Positions 25,170-33,354 of a stretch of DNA of 33,354 nt are shown here, in pieces (the first letter of the stretch is position 1; the number at the start of each line of letters is the position of its first letter). Source of the stretch: CAVSPO01 sp963730005. Its GTDB lineage: Bacteria > Actinomycetota > Actinomycetes > Propionibacteriales > Propionibacteriaceae. The notes under the pieces are model-generated. The model saw only the letters and a list, made by a program, of their open reading frames with translations, searched no databases and was not told the DNA's origin. The translations under genes and the position numbers were made by a program. The stretch covers positions 1 through 33,354 of the forward strand of contig CAVSPO010000010.1 of assembly GCA_963730005.1 (NCBI GenBank), read 5' to 3'.

Positions 25170-27049
25170 GCGGGCACCTGCTCAGATTCGGGTGTCAGGC
25201 CCAGGCGTCGTGCCTCGGCGAGGGCGGCCAGCCGACGTTGCGCCGGGTGGGTCTCGGCGGCTTGGCTGGCCGTCAGATGCTTCCGGGCGGCGGCTTGTTC
25301 GGCCGTGAGTGTTGTGCCTGTTCTGCCGTCGATGCAGCGGGTCAGTTTCGCGATGATCGGTTTGCCGTTCTCGGCGACGACCAGTGCGTGGCGTTCCTTG
25401 AGCTGCCGGATCGCCTCTGGTTTGAGGACGGGGATGTTCTCGCCGCTGATGCTGCGTCCGGTCCTCTGCCCGGTTTGCCAGCTGGTTCGGGTGACGCGGA
25501 CCGTGCCGGCCAGGTCGGAGATCTCCTTGTTGAAACCGACGTCCTTCGAGCCACCGAACATGACCAGCACGTTGGTCAGCCCAAACAGGGCGCGGGCCTC
25601 TTGCTCACCGAAGATGGACGCCAACTGCCGCCAGGTCTGGGCCGCGTAGATGAACGACAACCCCAGCGCGCGTTCGTTGGCCATTCTCGTGCGCAGCGTC
25701 GGCAGTGGTGCGGTGGACGGCAGTTCGTCGAGCACGGAGACCATGGGCGGGCACAACCGGCCGTAGGTTGACTGGTTGGCGAGTTCGAGGGCGGTGTCCA
25801 GGACGTGCTCGGCCAGCGCGGTCATCAACGGCGACGCGGACGCGTACGGGTCCTCCCGGCCGAGCAGGTAGATCGTGCCGTGGGCGCGGATGAGTTCGGC
25901 GATGTCGGTGGCTGGGCGCCCTGGGCTGGGGATGCAGCGCTGCCGGATGTCGGCCTGGAAGAACAGGGCCATCGCTTGCTGGACGGTGGTGATGGTGTTG
26001 CCGGCGGTGCGGTCGTCGCCGTGCAGGGCGCCGTGCAGCAGGCCGTGCCAGAACTTCTCGGCGTGTGGGTGCCCGCGCAGGATTTCGTTCGGGTCGCTGG
26101 TCTTGAGTGGGTTGGCGACCCACTGCAGGACGTCGTCAAGGGTGCGCCCGGTCAGCGCGGCTGCGTGGAAGTAGGCCTGCACCACCTTGGCGGCCTCGGC
26201 CGCGTAGAACCTGGCCGCGTCGTCACCGTGGGTTGCTGAGCCGCCCTTCACGGTGCCTGCGGTGAACGCCTTCGCCCGCCGTTCGGCGACCATCGGGTCC
26301 ACGCAGCCCTCGATCGGGTCCCACACCAGCGCCGGCAGACCGGGGGCCAGGCCGAACGGGTCGAGGACAGCGACCGGGCCGTGCGCGCTGCGTCGGGTGA
26401 TCGTCAGCAGCAGGTCATCGGTTTTGGTCAGGGTCACCAGGGCCGCGCCGGGCGCGTTCAGCAACGCCGGGGTCAACAGATCGAGGGTCTTTCCGGAGCC
26501 TTGCGGGCCGATCACACCAGCAGTGCGATCCCACGGGCACCACAGTTCGCCGGCCCGCGGTTGGTGGGCTTGGCCGATCCGCCAGCCGACATTCTTCGGA
26601 TCGAATCCCCGACGCCGTGTGGCGTGCAGGTCAGGACGGATGATCTTCGCGGCACGGCGGAGGCGTTGCACGCCGAGCAGCCGCTCTGCTTCGTCCGGGG
26701 TGGCTACGCCTTTCAGCGCCGTCGGCCCCCATCGGCGCAACGCCACCACCAGGCCAACGACGCAGAGGGCGATCAGCGCTGCCTCGCTGACGAGCACGCA
26801 GAGCGTGAGCACTCGCATCGGCACGTTCACCGGCTCGGCGAGCCCAGCCGATGCGTCACCCATCAGAATCGGCCAGGTCGAACTCAGCAGCGCGTCATGC
26901 TGGGTCAGCTGCAGCCCCTGACCGCTGATCAGGCAGGCGATCGTTCGTCCCAGGTGCACGCTGGCGAGCAGCACGAAGCCGAAGACGAGCACGCCAGCAG
27001 CGGCCGGTTCCCATGTCCACGGGTAGGGGTCGTGACGATCTTGCTGCAC
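25166..27049 (-). CDS. VirD4/TraG-type coupling protein (T4CP), 627 aa
   Basis: The type IV coupling protein that links the DNA-relaxase complex to the secretion channel. From the GTG at 27049 there are two N-terminal membrane segments (about residues 16-38 and 81-104). The cytoplasmic ATPase follows, with Walker A GPQGSGKT (181-188) and Walker B MVSVLDEL (436-443). GELWCPWDRTAGVIGPQGSGKT and LSFIYAAQTWRQL are family-typical. The GTG is chosen because AGGAGG precedes it by 5 nt; the longer ATG start at 27094 would overlap that site. It is intact. Its gene is separated from the other channel genes by the helix-turn-helix gene. A relaxase should exist outside the window. Confidence 0.92.
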   Translation of the reverse strand: MQQDRHDPYPWTWEPAAAGVLVFGFVLLASVHLGRTIACLISGQGLQLTQHDALLSSTWPILMGDASAGLAEPVNVPMRVLTLCVLVSEAALIALCVVGLVVALRRWGPTALKGVATPDEAERLLGVQRLRRAAKIIRPDLHATRRRGFDPKNVGWRIGQAHQPRAGELWCPWDRTAGVIGPQGSGKTLDLLTPALLNAPGAALVTLTKTDDLLLTITRRSAHGPVAVLDPFGLAPGLPALVWDPIEGCVDPMVAERRAKAFTAGTVKGGSATHGDDAARFYAAEAAKVVQAYFHAAALTGRTLDDVLQWVANPLKTSDPNEILRGHPHAEKFWHGLLHGALHGDDRTAGNTITTVQQAMALFFQADIRQRCIPSPGRPATDIAELIRAHGTIYLLGREDPYASASPLMTALAEHVLDTALELANQSTYGRLCPPMVSVLDELPSTAPLPTLRTRMANERALGLSFIYAAQTWRQLASIFGEQEARALFGLTNVLVMFGGSKDVGFNKEISDLAGTVRVTRTSWQTGQRTGRSISGENIPVLKPEAIRQLKERHALVVAENGKPIIAKLTRCIDGRTGTTLTAEQAAARKHLTASQAAETHPAQRRLAALAEARRLGLTPESEQVPA

Positions 27050-27148
27050 CGTTGCCTCCTTGATGGTCCTCACAACCACAAGCCAGCCAGACACCGTTCC
27101 TGCTCAGGTGAGCGTCCTCCCCGACGCCACGACGGGGGCGCTGCCGGC

Positions 27149-27793
27149 CTACGCGGCTTCCCCGGCGTCGTTCGTCGGCGAGCTGTCGACGTCTCCAGGG
27201 TCGCCGGGTTGCGCTGTCTCGGATGAATCCCGGTGCTCGGCGAAGATCTGGCGCCAACCCTTGCGCGGCGGCGCCGCGTCAGCGAGGGCGGCCGCCGTGC
27301 TTTGTTCTTGATTTGATAATGATCTGTTAGTAGGAACCTGAGGTTCACCACTAGTGGTGAAGCCCACGTTCACTACTTGGTGAACCCCAGGTTCACCACT
27401 GGGGGTTGAGTGGTGAACCCCACGTACACCACCGGAATCAACCTCAGGTTCACCAGTCAAGGGGTCAGTGGTGAAGCTGAGGTTCACCACTTCCATAGGC
27501 AGGGTGAGGGCGTAGGTGTTGGCTTTCCGGGCGCTACCCCCGCCGGCGCCGCCGGCGCTGGTCACGACCAGGTAGCCCTTCTGTTTGAGGGCCTTGATCT
27601 GCCGCCAGACCAGCGTCCGTGTGATCCCGGCGTCAGTGGCCAGTCGTCCGGCGCTGGGACGCGCGTTGCGGCACTCGTGGTCGCTGTAGTTCCAGATCAT
27701 CACGAGCAGCCGAAACTCGGCGTTCGTCAGCCGCACCTCGGCCGGCAGTCGCGGATCTGCGCGGAGCGCCTTGATGAAGGCGAACTTGTCCAT
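27149..27793 (-). CDS. helix-turn-helix protein, replication-initiator-like (214 aa)
   Basis: From the ATG at 27793 (preceded by GAGGTGAC) the first 90 residues form a winged helix-turn-helix domain of the HTH_36 type: MDKFAFIKALRADPRLPAE, RLTNAEFRLLVMIWNYSD, then PSAGRLATDAGITRTLVWRQ as the helix-turn-helix, KQKGYLVV as the wing. The C-terminal half is a repetitive linker (VVNLSFTT, GEPEV, GVHHSTPSGEPGVH, VVNVGFTTSGEPQV) followed by a short conserved RKGWRQIFAEHRDS segment. The linker repeats are the translation of an iteron-like DNA array. This layout resembles replication initiators whose gene contains their own binding sites. It could instead be a regulator of the conjugation genes. No stop-codon disruption is seen. 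Confidence 0.8.
   Translation of the reverse strand: MDKFAFIKALRADPRLPAEVRLTNAEFRLLVMIWNYSDHECRNARPSAGRLATDAGITRTLVWRQIKALKQKGYLVVTSAGGAGGGSARKANTYALTLPMEVVNLSFTTDPLTGEPEVDSGGVRGVHHSTPSGEPGVHQVVNVGFTTSGEPQVPTNRSLSNQEQSTAAALADAAPPRKGWRQIFAEHRDSSETAQPGDPGDVDSSPTNDAGEAA
27342..27490. repeat. iteron-like array inside the helix-turn-helix gene, candidate origin or operator
   Basis: The 10-bp motif GGTTCACCAC (or close) occurs on the plus strand at 27342, 27390, 27447 (ending AG) and 27481. Its inverse, (G)TGGTGAA with CC or GC, occurs at 27354, 27379, 27410 and 27468. A ninth, weaker copy (GTACACCAC) is at 27424. The first pair forms an exact 18-bp palindrome at 27344-27361. The copies are spaced by 10-35 bp and lie entirely in the coding region of the linker. 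An origin of replication or a dense operator is the most natural reading. Confidence 0.75.
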
Positions 27794-27892
27794 GGGGGTC
27801 ACCTCGTCACGGTCGGCTGTTGGCCGCACCTGTGGGCAGGTCAGGTCAGGCCGAACACGAGTGCCCGGCCTGCAGGTTCGTCCCGAGGTCGC

Positions 27893-29441
27893 CTACTGGG
27901 CTCCGGTCGGGGGGTCGGTCAGGTTGCCGAGGCGCCAGATCTCGTAGATCGGGAGTCCGGACAGGTTCGCGTAGCTGCCGTGGATGACGCCCAGTTCGGT
28001 GCTGGCGGCCTCGACGGTCTGATGGGTCGCGGGGTCCCAGATGATGGCGACATGCCCGATCTGGTGGGGGCCGAGATAGCTGCTGGTGAAGATCAGGTCA
28101 CCGGGTTGCTCCTTTCCGGGCGTCACCTGGAACCCGTTGCCGGCGGCCAACCAGTCGCGTTGTGACTGTGCGGTTCGGGGCATGGTGATTCCGATGCGGG
28201 CGTAGGCCCCCTGCGCGAGGCTGGAGCAGTCGTAGGCGTCTGGCCCGTTGGCGCCCATCACGTAGGGTTTGCCGACCTGGGCGCCTGCCCACGCAAGAAC
28301 CTGCGCGATCCGCTCGCCGGTGAAGGGTGGCAGGTTCGGGTTGCCGCCCCCGGGTGGGCAATCGGTCGTCGAACCCATGACGAGTCCGCCGCCGTAGGCG
28401 TGTGCGTAGTAGAGGACGTCGCCGACGTACCAGTCGGCGTGGTTGTAGGCGAACAGCGCCTGGGTGATGCCGTCCGGGCCTTGAAGTGCACCGGAGGCGA
28501 CCAGGAAGTTCGCGGCGGAGTGGACGCTGTCGGCCGGGTTGTGGATGTCCGCGACGCCGTCTGCGTCGCCGTCGACCCCGTAGGCGGCGAACGTGGCGGG
28601 CATGAATTGCATCAGCCCTTGGGCTCCCGCCGAGCTGGTGGCGGTGTTGCGGCCGTGGGCGGTCTCTTCCATGCCGACCCCGGCCAGCAGGGTCCACGGC
28701 AGCCCGTAGGCGGTGGCGGCGCTTCTGGTAGAGGCGCTGGATGTCGGCAGGAACAGGCAGCGGCTCGTTGTGCAGCGAGTCCTGCCGTACCGCTGGCTGT
28801 GGCAGGTCGAACCCCACTCCCCCTTCCAGGACGCCCGGCGGCGCGGCAGTCGTGTGGGGGCTGACGGGTTGGCCGTTGAGTGGTGCGCCGTGGTCGAGCA
28901 TGAAGGCGACCGGGTCGACGTCGGTGCCGTTGACGGTGATCGTGAAGTGCAGGTGGATGCCGGTGGACCAGCCGGTGGTGCCTTCGATCCCCAGCGTCTG
29001 CCCGACCCCGACGACCGCGCCGCCGGTGATGGCTGGGTCGATGGAGGCGAGGTGCCCGTACAGGGTGGTGATGCCGGCGCCGTGGTCGACGATGACGTGG
29101 TTGCCGTATCCGTTGCCGTTGTCCCCCGCGTGGCTGACGGTGCCGCTGGCTGCCGTCACGACGGGACTTTGGGGGGTGGCGAGGTCGACGCCGTTGTGCA
29201 GACTGGTGGTGGCGCCGGTGACCGGGTCGAGGCGCATCCCGAACCCGGACGTGATCGTGTACTGGGTGTCGACGAACGGGACCCGCCACTGCCCTGTCGC
29301 GGGCAGCGTCCCACCGCAATGGACGGTGCTGTGGACGGCGACCGCGGGCACCATCACCGCCCCGGCGGCCAACACCAGCCCCAACGGCCCACCGAGGGCC
29401 ACGGCGAGCACGGCTGCCACCACAGCAACGGTCTTGTCCAT
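27893..29441 (-). pseudogene. M23 peptidase / lytic transglycosylase / NlpC-P60 cell-wall hydrolase, one frameshift
   Basis: A conjugation-associated peptidoglycan hydrolase. From the ATG at 29441 it has a membrane anchor (residues 5-36), then an M23 (LytM) domain with H82 and D86 in SLHNGVDLATP and HLH at 163-165. After a linker comes a lytic transglycosylase (GMEETAHGRN with the catalytic glutamate, GAQGLMQFMP) and an NlpC/P60 domain with the cysteine in AYDCSSLAQ and the histidine in HQIGHVAIIW. It would open the cell wall for the transfer channel. The frame breaks near 28726, between DIQRLYQK and AATAYGLPW, as if one C were extra. Either part alone could in principle be expressed, as ATG at 28672 follows soon after. 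The gene starts one base after the VirB4-like stop. Confidence 0.88.
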
Positions 29442-29442
29442 C

Positions 29443-30957
29443 TCAGGCGGCTGACTGGATGGCCGAGTTGGTAAACGTGAGGTTGGCCTCCAGGGGGTGG
29501 AGCACCGTCGCCACTTTGTACTTGTGTTTGCCGACCAACCACAGGGCACGCCCGGGCCGTTGCCTGGCCCAGCCGGTGATGACGTCCCGGGCGATCGGGC
29601 CCAGCCCGAGCAGCTGTTCCAGTTCGTCTGCGACGCCGTCGTCCTGGCCGTGCAGGATCTTGATGTCGGCCAGATGCAGCAGGTCTTTGGCGATGGTGGC
29701 CGCCTGGGAGCCCTGGTCTCCGGCGGACAGCAGGTCGGAGGGTTTGTGGGCGACCGACCACTGCACCTCGCCGTCCGTGCGGGATAGCCGCAGGTCTTCA
29801 TCGAAGCTCTTGACGGCTTCGACGCCGAGCCGGAGTTGTTTCCAGGCCTCGTCGCGGACGGTGATGCGTAGGTCGCCGGGTTGGGCGACTTCCCGCATGG
29901 CCCGCCCCCAGGAGCTGAGGCAGGTGAGCGCGATTCCGACCGCTTCGTCGCCGAGCGGTTGCAGCCGGGACAGGCTGAGGGATTGGATCGGGGCGTTCCA
30001 GTCCACCTGGATGGTGGTGTGGTCGTCGAACAGCCCACCCAACACTCCGGAGACGAGTTGCCCGAGGGCGTCGCGCAGCAACCGGGTCTCGTCCAGGAAG
30101 TGCCGCCGGTCGCGGTAGCGGCACTCGGCGACGAGCTCGTCGGATGGTTCGTCCAGTGCCCGCCACAGCATGGGGATGGTTGGTTCGGTGAGGGTGGTGG
30201 CTGCGGCGGTGTAGCCGGTGATGTGTGACAGGGCGGCGCGGACGACGACCTCGTCGGTTGGCCCGAACGGCACCCGGTGCTCGCCGATGCGCTGCGACCC
30301 GACCAGGCCGCGGATCAGGGTCAGCCAGCGCCGGAACACCACGGCGGAGCGCCGTTGCGCCTCTGCTGCTGGCAGCTGGGCCCAGCCCCTGCCGAGCGGG
30401 CCGAAGTCGAGCGGGTTGATCCGGGCCGACAGTCCGTGGCCGATGACGAACGGTTCCACCCCCAACGCGTGGCACATGGGTTCGTACTCGTCCTTCGGGT
30501 CGCCGAGGATCAGCACCCGATACCCGAAGTCGGTCATCCGCAACAGGAACGCCTTGCTGGTCGCGGATTTACCGCCGCCCGGCTTACCGAAACACATGAC
30601 GTTCGGGTTGGTCACCGACACCTGGGAGGCGAGCACCCAACCCAGCGGGTCGGCGTAGAACGAGCCACCCGACAACACGTCGATGCCCATCTGCGCGCCC
30701 GTCGGCGGCAGCCCGGGGGCGGAGATGAACGGCCACAGCGCGGGGGCTTGATCGGAGGCCATCCGCCACGTCGACACCTGGGCGGGGGCCGGCGACCATC
30801 CGCGTCCACGCCGGTTCAGCCCCCCACGAGGCACGGACCGGAACAGGCGGGGTTCCTTCGGGGTGGCCGGCGGCTCGGGCAGCCGGGGCAGTTCGTGCCC
30901 GAAGTCGGCCATCAGGTGGGCGACGTCGCGGGCGTCGCTGGTGCGGCGGGCCCTCAT
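29443..30957 (-). CDS. VirB4/TraC-like conjugation ATPase (504 aa)
   Basis: The motor ATPase of the type IV secretion channel. From the ATG at 30957 Walker A is GKPGGGKS (124-131) and Walker B ITVRDEAW (about 365-372), where the usual hydrophobic residue before DE is arginine. QVSVTNPNVMCFGKPGGGKSA and ILGDPKDEYEPM are typical of the actinobacterial VirB4-like group. The protein is short for VirB4 because the N-terminal domain is reduced; the SCO6880-like protein encoded next to it probably supplies that part. Its ATG overlaps the stop of the SCO6880-like gene (ATGA) and its stop is one base before the hydrolase ATG. It appears intact. Confidence 0.9.
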   Translation of the reverse strand: MRARRTSDARDVAHLMADFGHELPRLPEPPATPKEPRLFRSVPRGGLNRRGRGWSPAPAQVSTWRMASDQAPALWPFISAPGLPPTGAQMGIDVLSGGSFYADPLGWVLASQVSVTNPNVMCFGKPGGGKSATSKAFLLRMTDFGYRVLILGDPKDEYEPMCHALGVEPFVIGHGLSARINPLDFGPLGRGWAQLPAAEAQRRSAVVFRRWLTLIRGLVGSQRIGEHRVPFGPTDEVVVRAALSHITGYTAAATTLTEPTIPMLWRALDEPSDELVAECRYRDRRHFLDETRLLRDALGQLVSGVLGGLFDDHTTIQVDWNAPIQSLSLSRLQPLGDEAVGIALTCLSSWGRAMREVAQPGDLRITVRDEAWKQLRLGVEAVKSFDEDLRLSRTDGEVQWSVAHKPSDLLSAGDQGSQAATIAKDLLHLADIKILHGQDDGVADELEQLLGLGPIARDVITGWARQRPGRALWLVGKHKYKVATVLHPLEANLTFTNSAIQSAA

Positions 30958-32465
30958 GCGACACCGTCCCTGGTCAGGCACACCCCGAGTGGGATCGTTG
31001 ACGCGGCGAACGCCCGGTCCTGGGCCAGGTCGAGGCGCAGCGGCGAGAACCCGGCCACCCGGATGGACGCGTCGAGGCGGCGTCCGTACTCGATGATCGA
31101 CTTGGTGCGCGGCACGGTCACGGTGGCGACCGCGTACGGGCGGGTCATGGAGTTGCCGCGGGCGAGTTTCTCGTCCATCCCGTGGGCCTTGGCGGCCTCG
31201 TTGCGGTGCCGCGCTCTCGGTTTGACGCCGGCCTTGCGGCGCAGCTCGTTACCCATGTCGGAGGCGAATTCGGCGTTGTCGGCGGTGCGTTCCGCGACCG
31301 TTTGAGTGAGGATGGGGAACGCCACCATGACGGAGCGGCGTTCCCCCGCCTCGGCCGGGGTCAGCACCGGCGCCAGCGCGCCGATCAGGGCTCCCTTGGC
31401 GGGCAGTTTGATCGTGGACGACACTGACTCCCACGCGTCGTGGCTGTAGTGCCGCACCGCTGTGTCGGCGCCGCTCGGCCCGGCCATCGCCCAGGGCACG
31501 TCGGCGTTCACGCCCGGGTTCTTCTCGCGGGCAGCCAGCGCCTCGATGATCCCGGCCCGGTCCCCCGGCGCGAACCCGGTCCTGCACACAAACGCCAACT
31601 CCGGGGACGTCAACCAGTGCACATCGATGACCCCCAGCCCGCCCCGCAGCTGCGTTTCGACCTCGGTCATCAACCCGTGCAGGACGTGGGCGCGACCCTC
31701 GAACCCGCCGCCGCTTTCCCGGGCGGCTTTGGCCATCCGGTGTTCGGGCACCACGAACGTGACGAACGCCTCGGTACGGACACTGGCCTGGGTCAGCCCG
31801 GCCCGCAGGTCGTCGTTGATCCGGCTGGCCAAGTGGCTGCGGCCGGGCACCCGATGGCGTTCCACCCAGATGCCGCGTTCAGCGCCGTCGTCGGGGACGG
31901 TGCGGACCATGAAGATGACCTCGTCGATCAGTTCACCTCGCGACGCGATGTCGATCAGCCCGGCCAGGCCGGCGCCCTGCCGGTTTCGTTCGGCGGCGTC
32001 GCTCATCCCGATGCCGGGATGGACCACCGACGCGGTGACTGCCCAGGTCCGAGTGGCGTGGTCCCGGATGATGGCGGTCCGCGACATGGTGGGCCCGTGC
32101 GGTGGTCCGTCGTGGATCTCCAGTCCTTGCAGCACGCCGGGCAGGTCTGCGTGGTCCAGGTCGTCGGCCTGGCCGCGGGCGGCCCGCGAGGCGAATCCCC
32201 GCGAGCCGGTCAGGCTGGCCACCATGAACAACGTCACGCTCTTCAACCAGCCGACCGCGGAGCGGCCCTGCACCTTCACCACGGTCACCAGGGTGACGAT
32301 GACGAAGATCAGCAGGAACCACCACATGCTGGCCCACGCCTGCCGGCTCATCGCCCACAGCACCGGCAGCGATGAGGCGGCCAGCATCACCAACTCGACC
32401 AGCGACATGCCGAAGAAGAACCCGACACGGTCGCGCGAGTAGTCGGCGTAGATGTTGACTGACAC
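30954..32465 (-). CDS. SCO6880-family conjugation membrane protein (503 aa)
   Basis: A protein of the SCO6880 family, an inner-membrane component of actinobacterial conjugation systems encoded next to VirB4. From the GTG at 32465 it begins VSVNIYADYSRDRVGFFFG and has two to three membrane segments in the first 80 residues (SLVELVMLAASSLPVLWAM, WWFLLIFVIVTLVTVV). The rest is a soluble domain with ARTWAVTASVVHPGIGM-like strands and HWLTSPELAFVCRTG. The start is set by AGGAGG six bases upstream; the open frame upstream of it is proline-rich and overlaps the VirB6-like gene, so it is not used. The gene is intact and ends in an ATGA overlap with the VirB4-like gene. Confidence 0.9.
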   Translation of the reverse strand: MSVNIYADYSRDRVGFFFGMSLVELVMLAASSLPVLWAMSRQAWASMWWFLLIFVIVTLVTVVKVQGRSAVGWLKSVTLFMVASLTGSRGFASRAARGQADDLDHADLPGVLQGLEIHDGPPHGPTMSRTAIIRDHATRTWAVTASVVHPGIGMSDAAERNRQGAGLAGLIDIASRGELIDEVIFMVRTVPDDGAERGIWVERHRVPGRSHLASRINDDLRAGLTQASVRTEAFVTFVVPEHRMAKAARESGGGFEGRAHVLHGLMTEVETQLRGGLGVIDVHWLTSPELAFVCRTGFAPGDRAGIIEALAAREKNPGVNADVPWAMAGPSGADTAVRHYSHDAWESVSSTIKLPAKGALIGALAPVLTPAEAGERRSVMVAFPILTQTVAERTADNAEFASDMGNELRRKAGVKPRARHRNEAAKAHGMDEKLARGNSMTRPYAVATVTVPRTKSIIEYGRRLDASIRVAGFSPLRLDLAQDRAFAASTIPLGVCLTRDGVA

Positions 32466-32475
32466 TGTCGTCCTC

Positions 32476-33354
32476 CTAAACTGCGGCTGCTGCCGCGGAC
32501 TGTGCTGCCGATCCGCCGGCCGCCCCACCAGCACCAGGCGCGGGCGGCATGCCGCCACCGCCCCGAGGCATCGGCACGGTGGGGGCGCTGGGGGTCGTGT
32601 CCGAGAATGGTGGTTGCGCTGGATCGTCGGCGTCGAAGCTGGCGTCGGACACGATCCGGGTGTCCTGCGCGTCGGCGCTGTAGGAGTCCTGCGTCGAGGT
32701 CCCGATGGGGCCGGAGCGATCGTCCTGACTGCCCGTATCAGCCTGACCAGCACTGGGTCGTCCGCCGGGGCGGTGGCGTCCGGGGTTGACGGAGTCGGGC
32801 TGGTAGGTGTTGTGGCCGACACCCATCTGGTTGCTGATGTCGGTGGAGATCGCGGCCGCGGCGCCGCCGATCGCGCCGAACGCCTTCAGTGCACCACCGA
32901 CCGCCACGCCGGCCGGCCCCAGCAGTCCAGCTGCTGTACCAGCCGCAGTCATCATCCGCGACGAGTTCGCGGTCTCCGCCTGGTCCTCACCGCTGGAGCG
33001 GCCGTTGCCGTCGGCCTGGGATGCGGCCCCGCTCCGCCCTCACCGCCGCCCTGCAGCAGCCCACCCAGCCCGCCGATCGCGCCCATGCCTGCCCGGACAG
33101 CCGCCCCCGAGCTGGTGCCGGGATCGGTGAACGCCAGAAGCTTGAACAGCGCCAGCGGCGACACCGCCGACGTCAGGATCATCACAACCGCCGGCAGTGC
33201 GGTGGCGATCGACGCCTGAGTGGAGTCCGACAGTCCGAGCGCCGCACCCGAGGCGAGCTGGATTCCCATGCCCATCATCAGGGTCATCAGCACCGGCGCG
33301 AACGCGGCGGCGTGGAACCAGCGGAACGACTTCCAGAACCAGCCGCGTCCCACC
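32476..33354 (-). pseudogene. VirB6/TrbL-like polytopic membrane protein, C-terminal part, frameshift near 33030
   Basis: The start lies beyond the right edge. The visible first part is a membrane region (FAPVLMTLMMGMGIQLASGA, ALPAVVMILTSAVSPLALF) leading to MGAIGGLGGLLQGGGEGG. Near 33030, in the G- and C-rich GCGGGGCCGC, the frame changes. The second frame continues ASQADGNGRSSGEDQAETANSSRM, then the glycine- and alanine-rich AAGLLGPAGVAVGGALKAFG, and a long disordered proline-, aspartate- and serine-rich tail ending at 32476. This is the pattern of actinobacterial TrbL/VirB6-like channel proteins. It is 10 bp upstream of the SCO6880-like gene. In the given sequence the tail would be lost. 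Confidence 0.75.

Larger units (their letters stand above)
23612..33354 (-). mobile_element. conjugation module of an integrative and conjugative element
   Basis: Eight co-directional genes encode a VirB6-like protein, SCO6880-like protein, VirB4-like ATPase, cell-wall hydrolase, helix-turn-helix protein, coupling protein, DUF4913-like protein and sigma factor. Most are linked by overlaps or gaps of a few bases. No relaxase, integrase, or att site can be seen, so a conjugative plasmid cannot be excluded. No IS lies in this part. Confidence 0.82.

Noticed and set aside
27342..27490. CRISPR array
   Set aside because: Repeats are about 10 bp, occur in both orientations, have irregular spacing and lie inside a coding region; no cas gene is near.
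28098..30038. 646-codon minus-strand frame spanning the hydrolase and VirB4-like genes
   Set aside because: Only its middle part is real (M23 domain from 29441); upstream it is a shadow of the VirB4-like gene and downstream it is out of frame after the indel at 28726.

Overview
The window is high-GC DNA from an actinobacterium. I infer this from codon use, frequent GTG and TTG starts, an SCO6880-type conjugation protein and actinobacterial-style insertion sequences; the genus cannot be read from the sequence. It looks like part of an integrative and conjugative element (ICE) carrying a phage-defence operon, next to a stretch littered with insertion sequences (IS).

Left part, 1-11.9 kb: IS-rich accessory DNA. 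An ISL3-family element ends at 700 and has cut off the 3' end of a CoiA-like nuclease gene. An IS1380-family element (2028-3656) has a 5-bp target duplication and interrupts a small P-loop kinase gene that can be rebuilt exactly. Remnants of IS3, IS256 and IS630 transposases and a complete IS110 transposase follow. Between them sit a GIY-YIG nuclease-like gene, an unknown 147-aa gene, a broken helix-turn-helix regulator, a CPBP membrane protease, and a divergent pair of an alpha/beta hydrolase and a TetR regulator.

Middle, 11.9-23.4 kb: a four-gene operon on the minus strand. Transcription runs SNF2-type helicase with a C-terminal DUF3883 nuclease-like domain, DUF1156 DNA methyltransferase, DUF262-HNH protein (GmrSD-like), then a large DUF499 ATPase with an N-terminal Swt1-type HEPN domain. 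The genes are tightly packed (about 19-nt gap, 1-nt overlap, 1-nt gap). Helicase, methylase and ATPase match the arrangement called Hma; the embedded DUF262-HNH gene is an unusual addition. The methyltransferase reading frame is broken three times as given.

Right part, 23.6-33.4 kb: a minus-strand conjugation operon running in from the right edge. In transcription order it encodes a polytopic VirB6/TrbL-like protein, an SCO6880-family protein, a VirB4-like ATPase, a secreted M23 / lytic transglycosylase / NlpC-P60 cell-wall hydrolase, a helix-turn-helix protein with an iteron-like repeat array inside its gene, a VirD4/TraG-like coupling protein, a DUF4913-like protein and a sigma-70 family factor. 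The defence operon lies directly downstream of the sigma factor in the same direction, so it appears to be ICE cargo. No relaxase or integrase is inside the window.

Single-base frameshifts recur in unrelated genes (IS1380 and IS3 transposases, regulator, methyltransferase, cell-wall hydrolase, VirB6-like protein). Either the region is decaying or the assembly carries indel errors; raw reads would decide.
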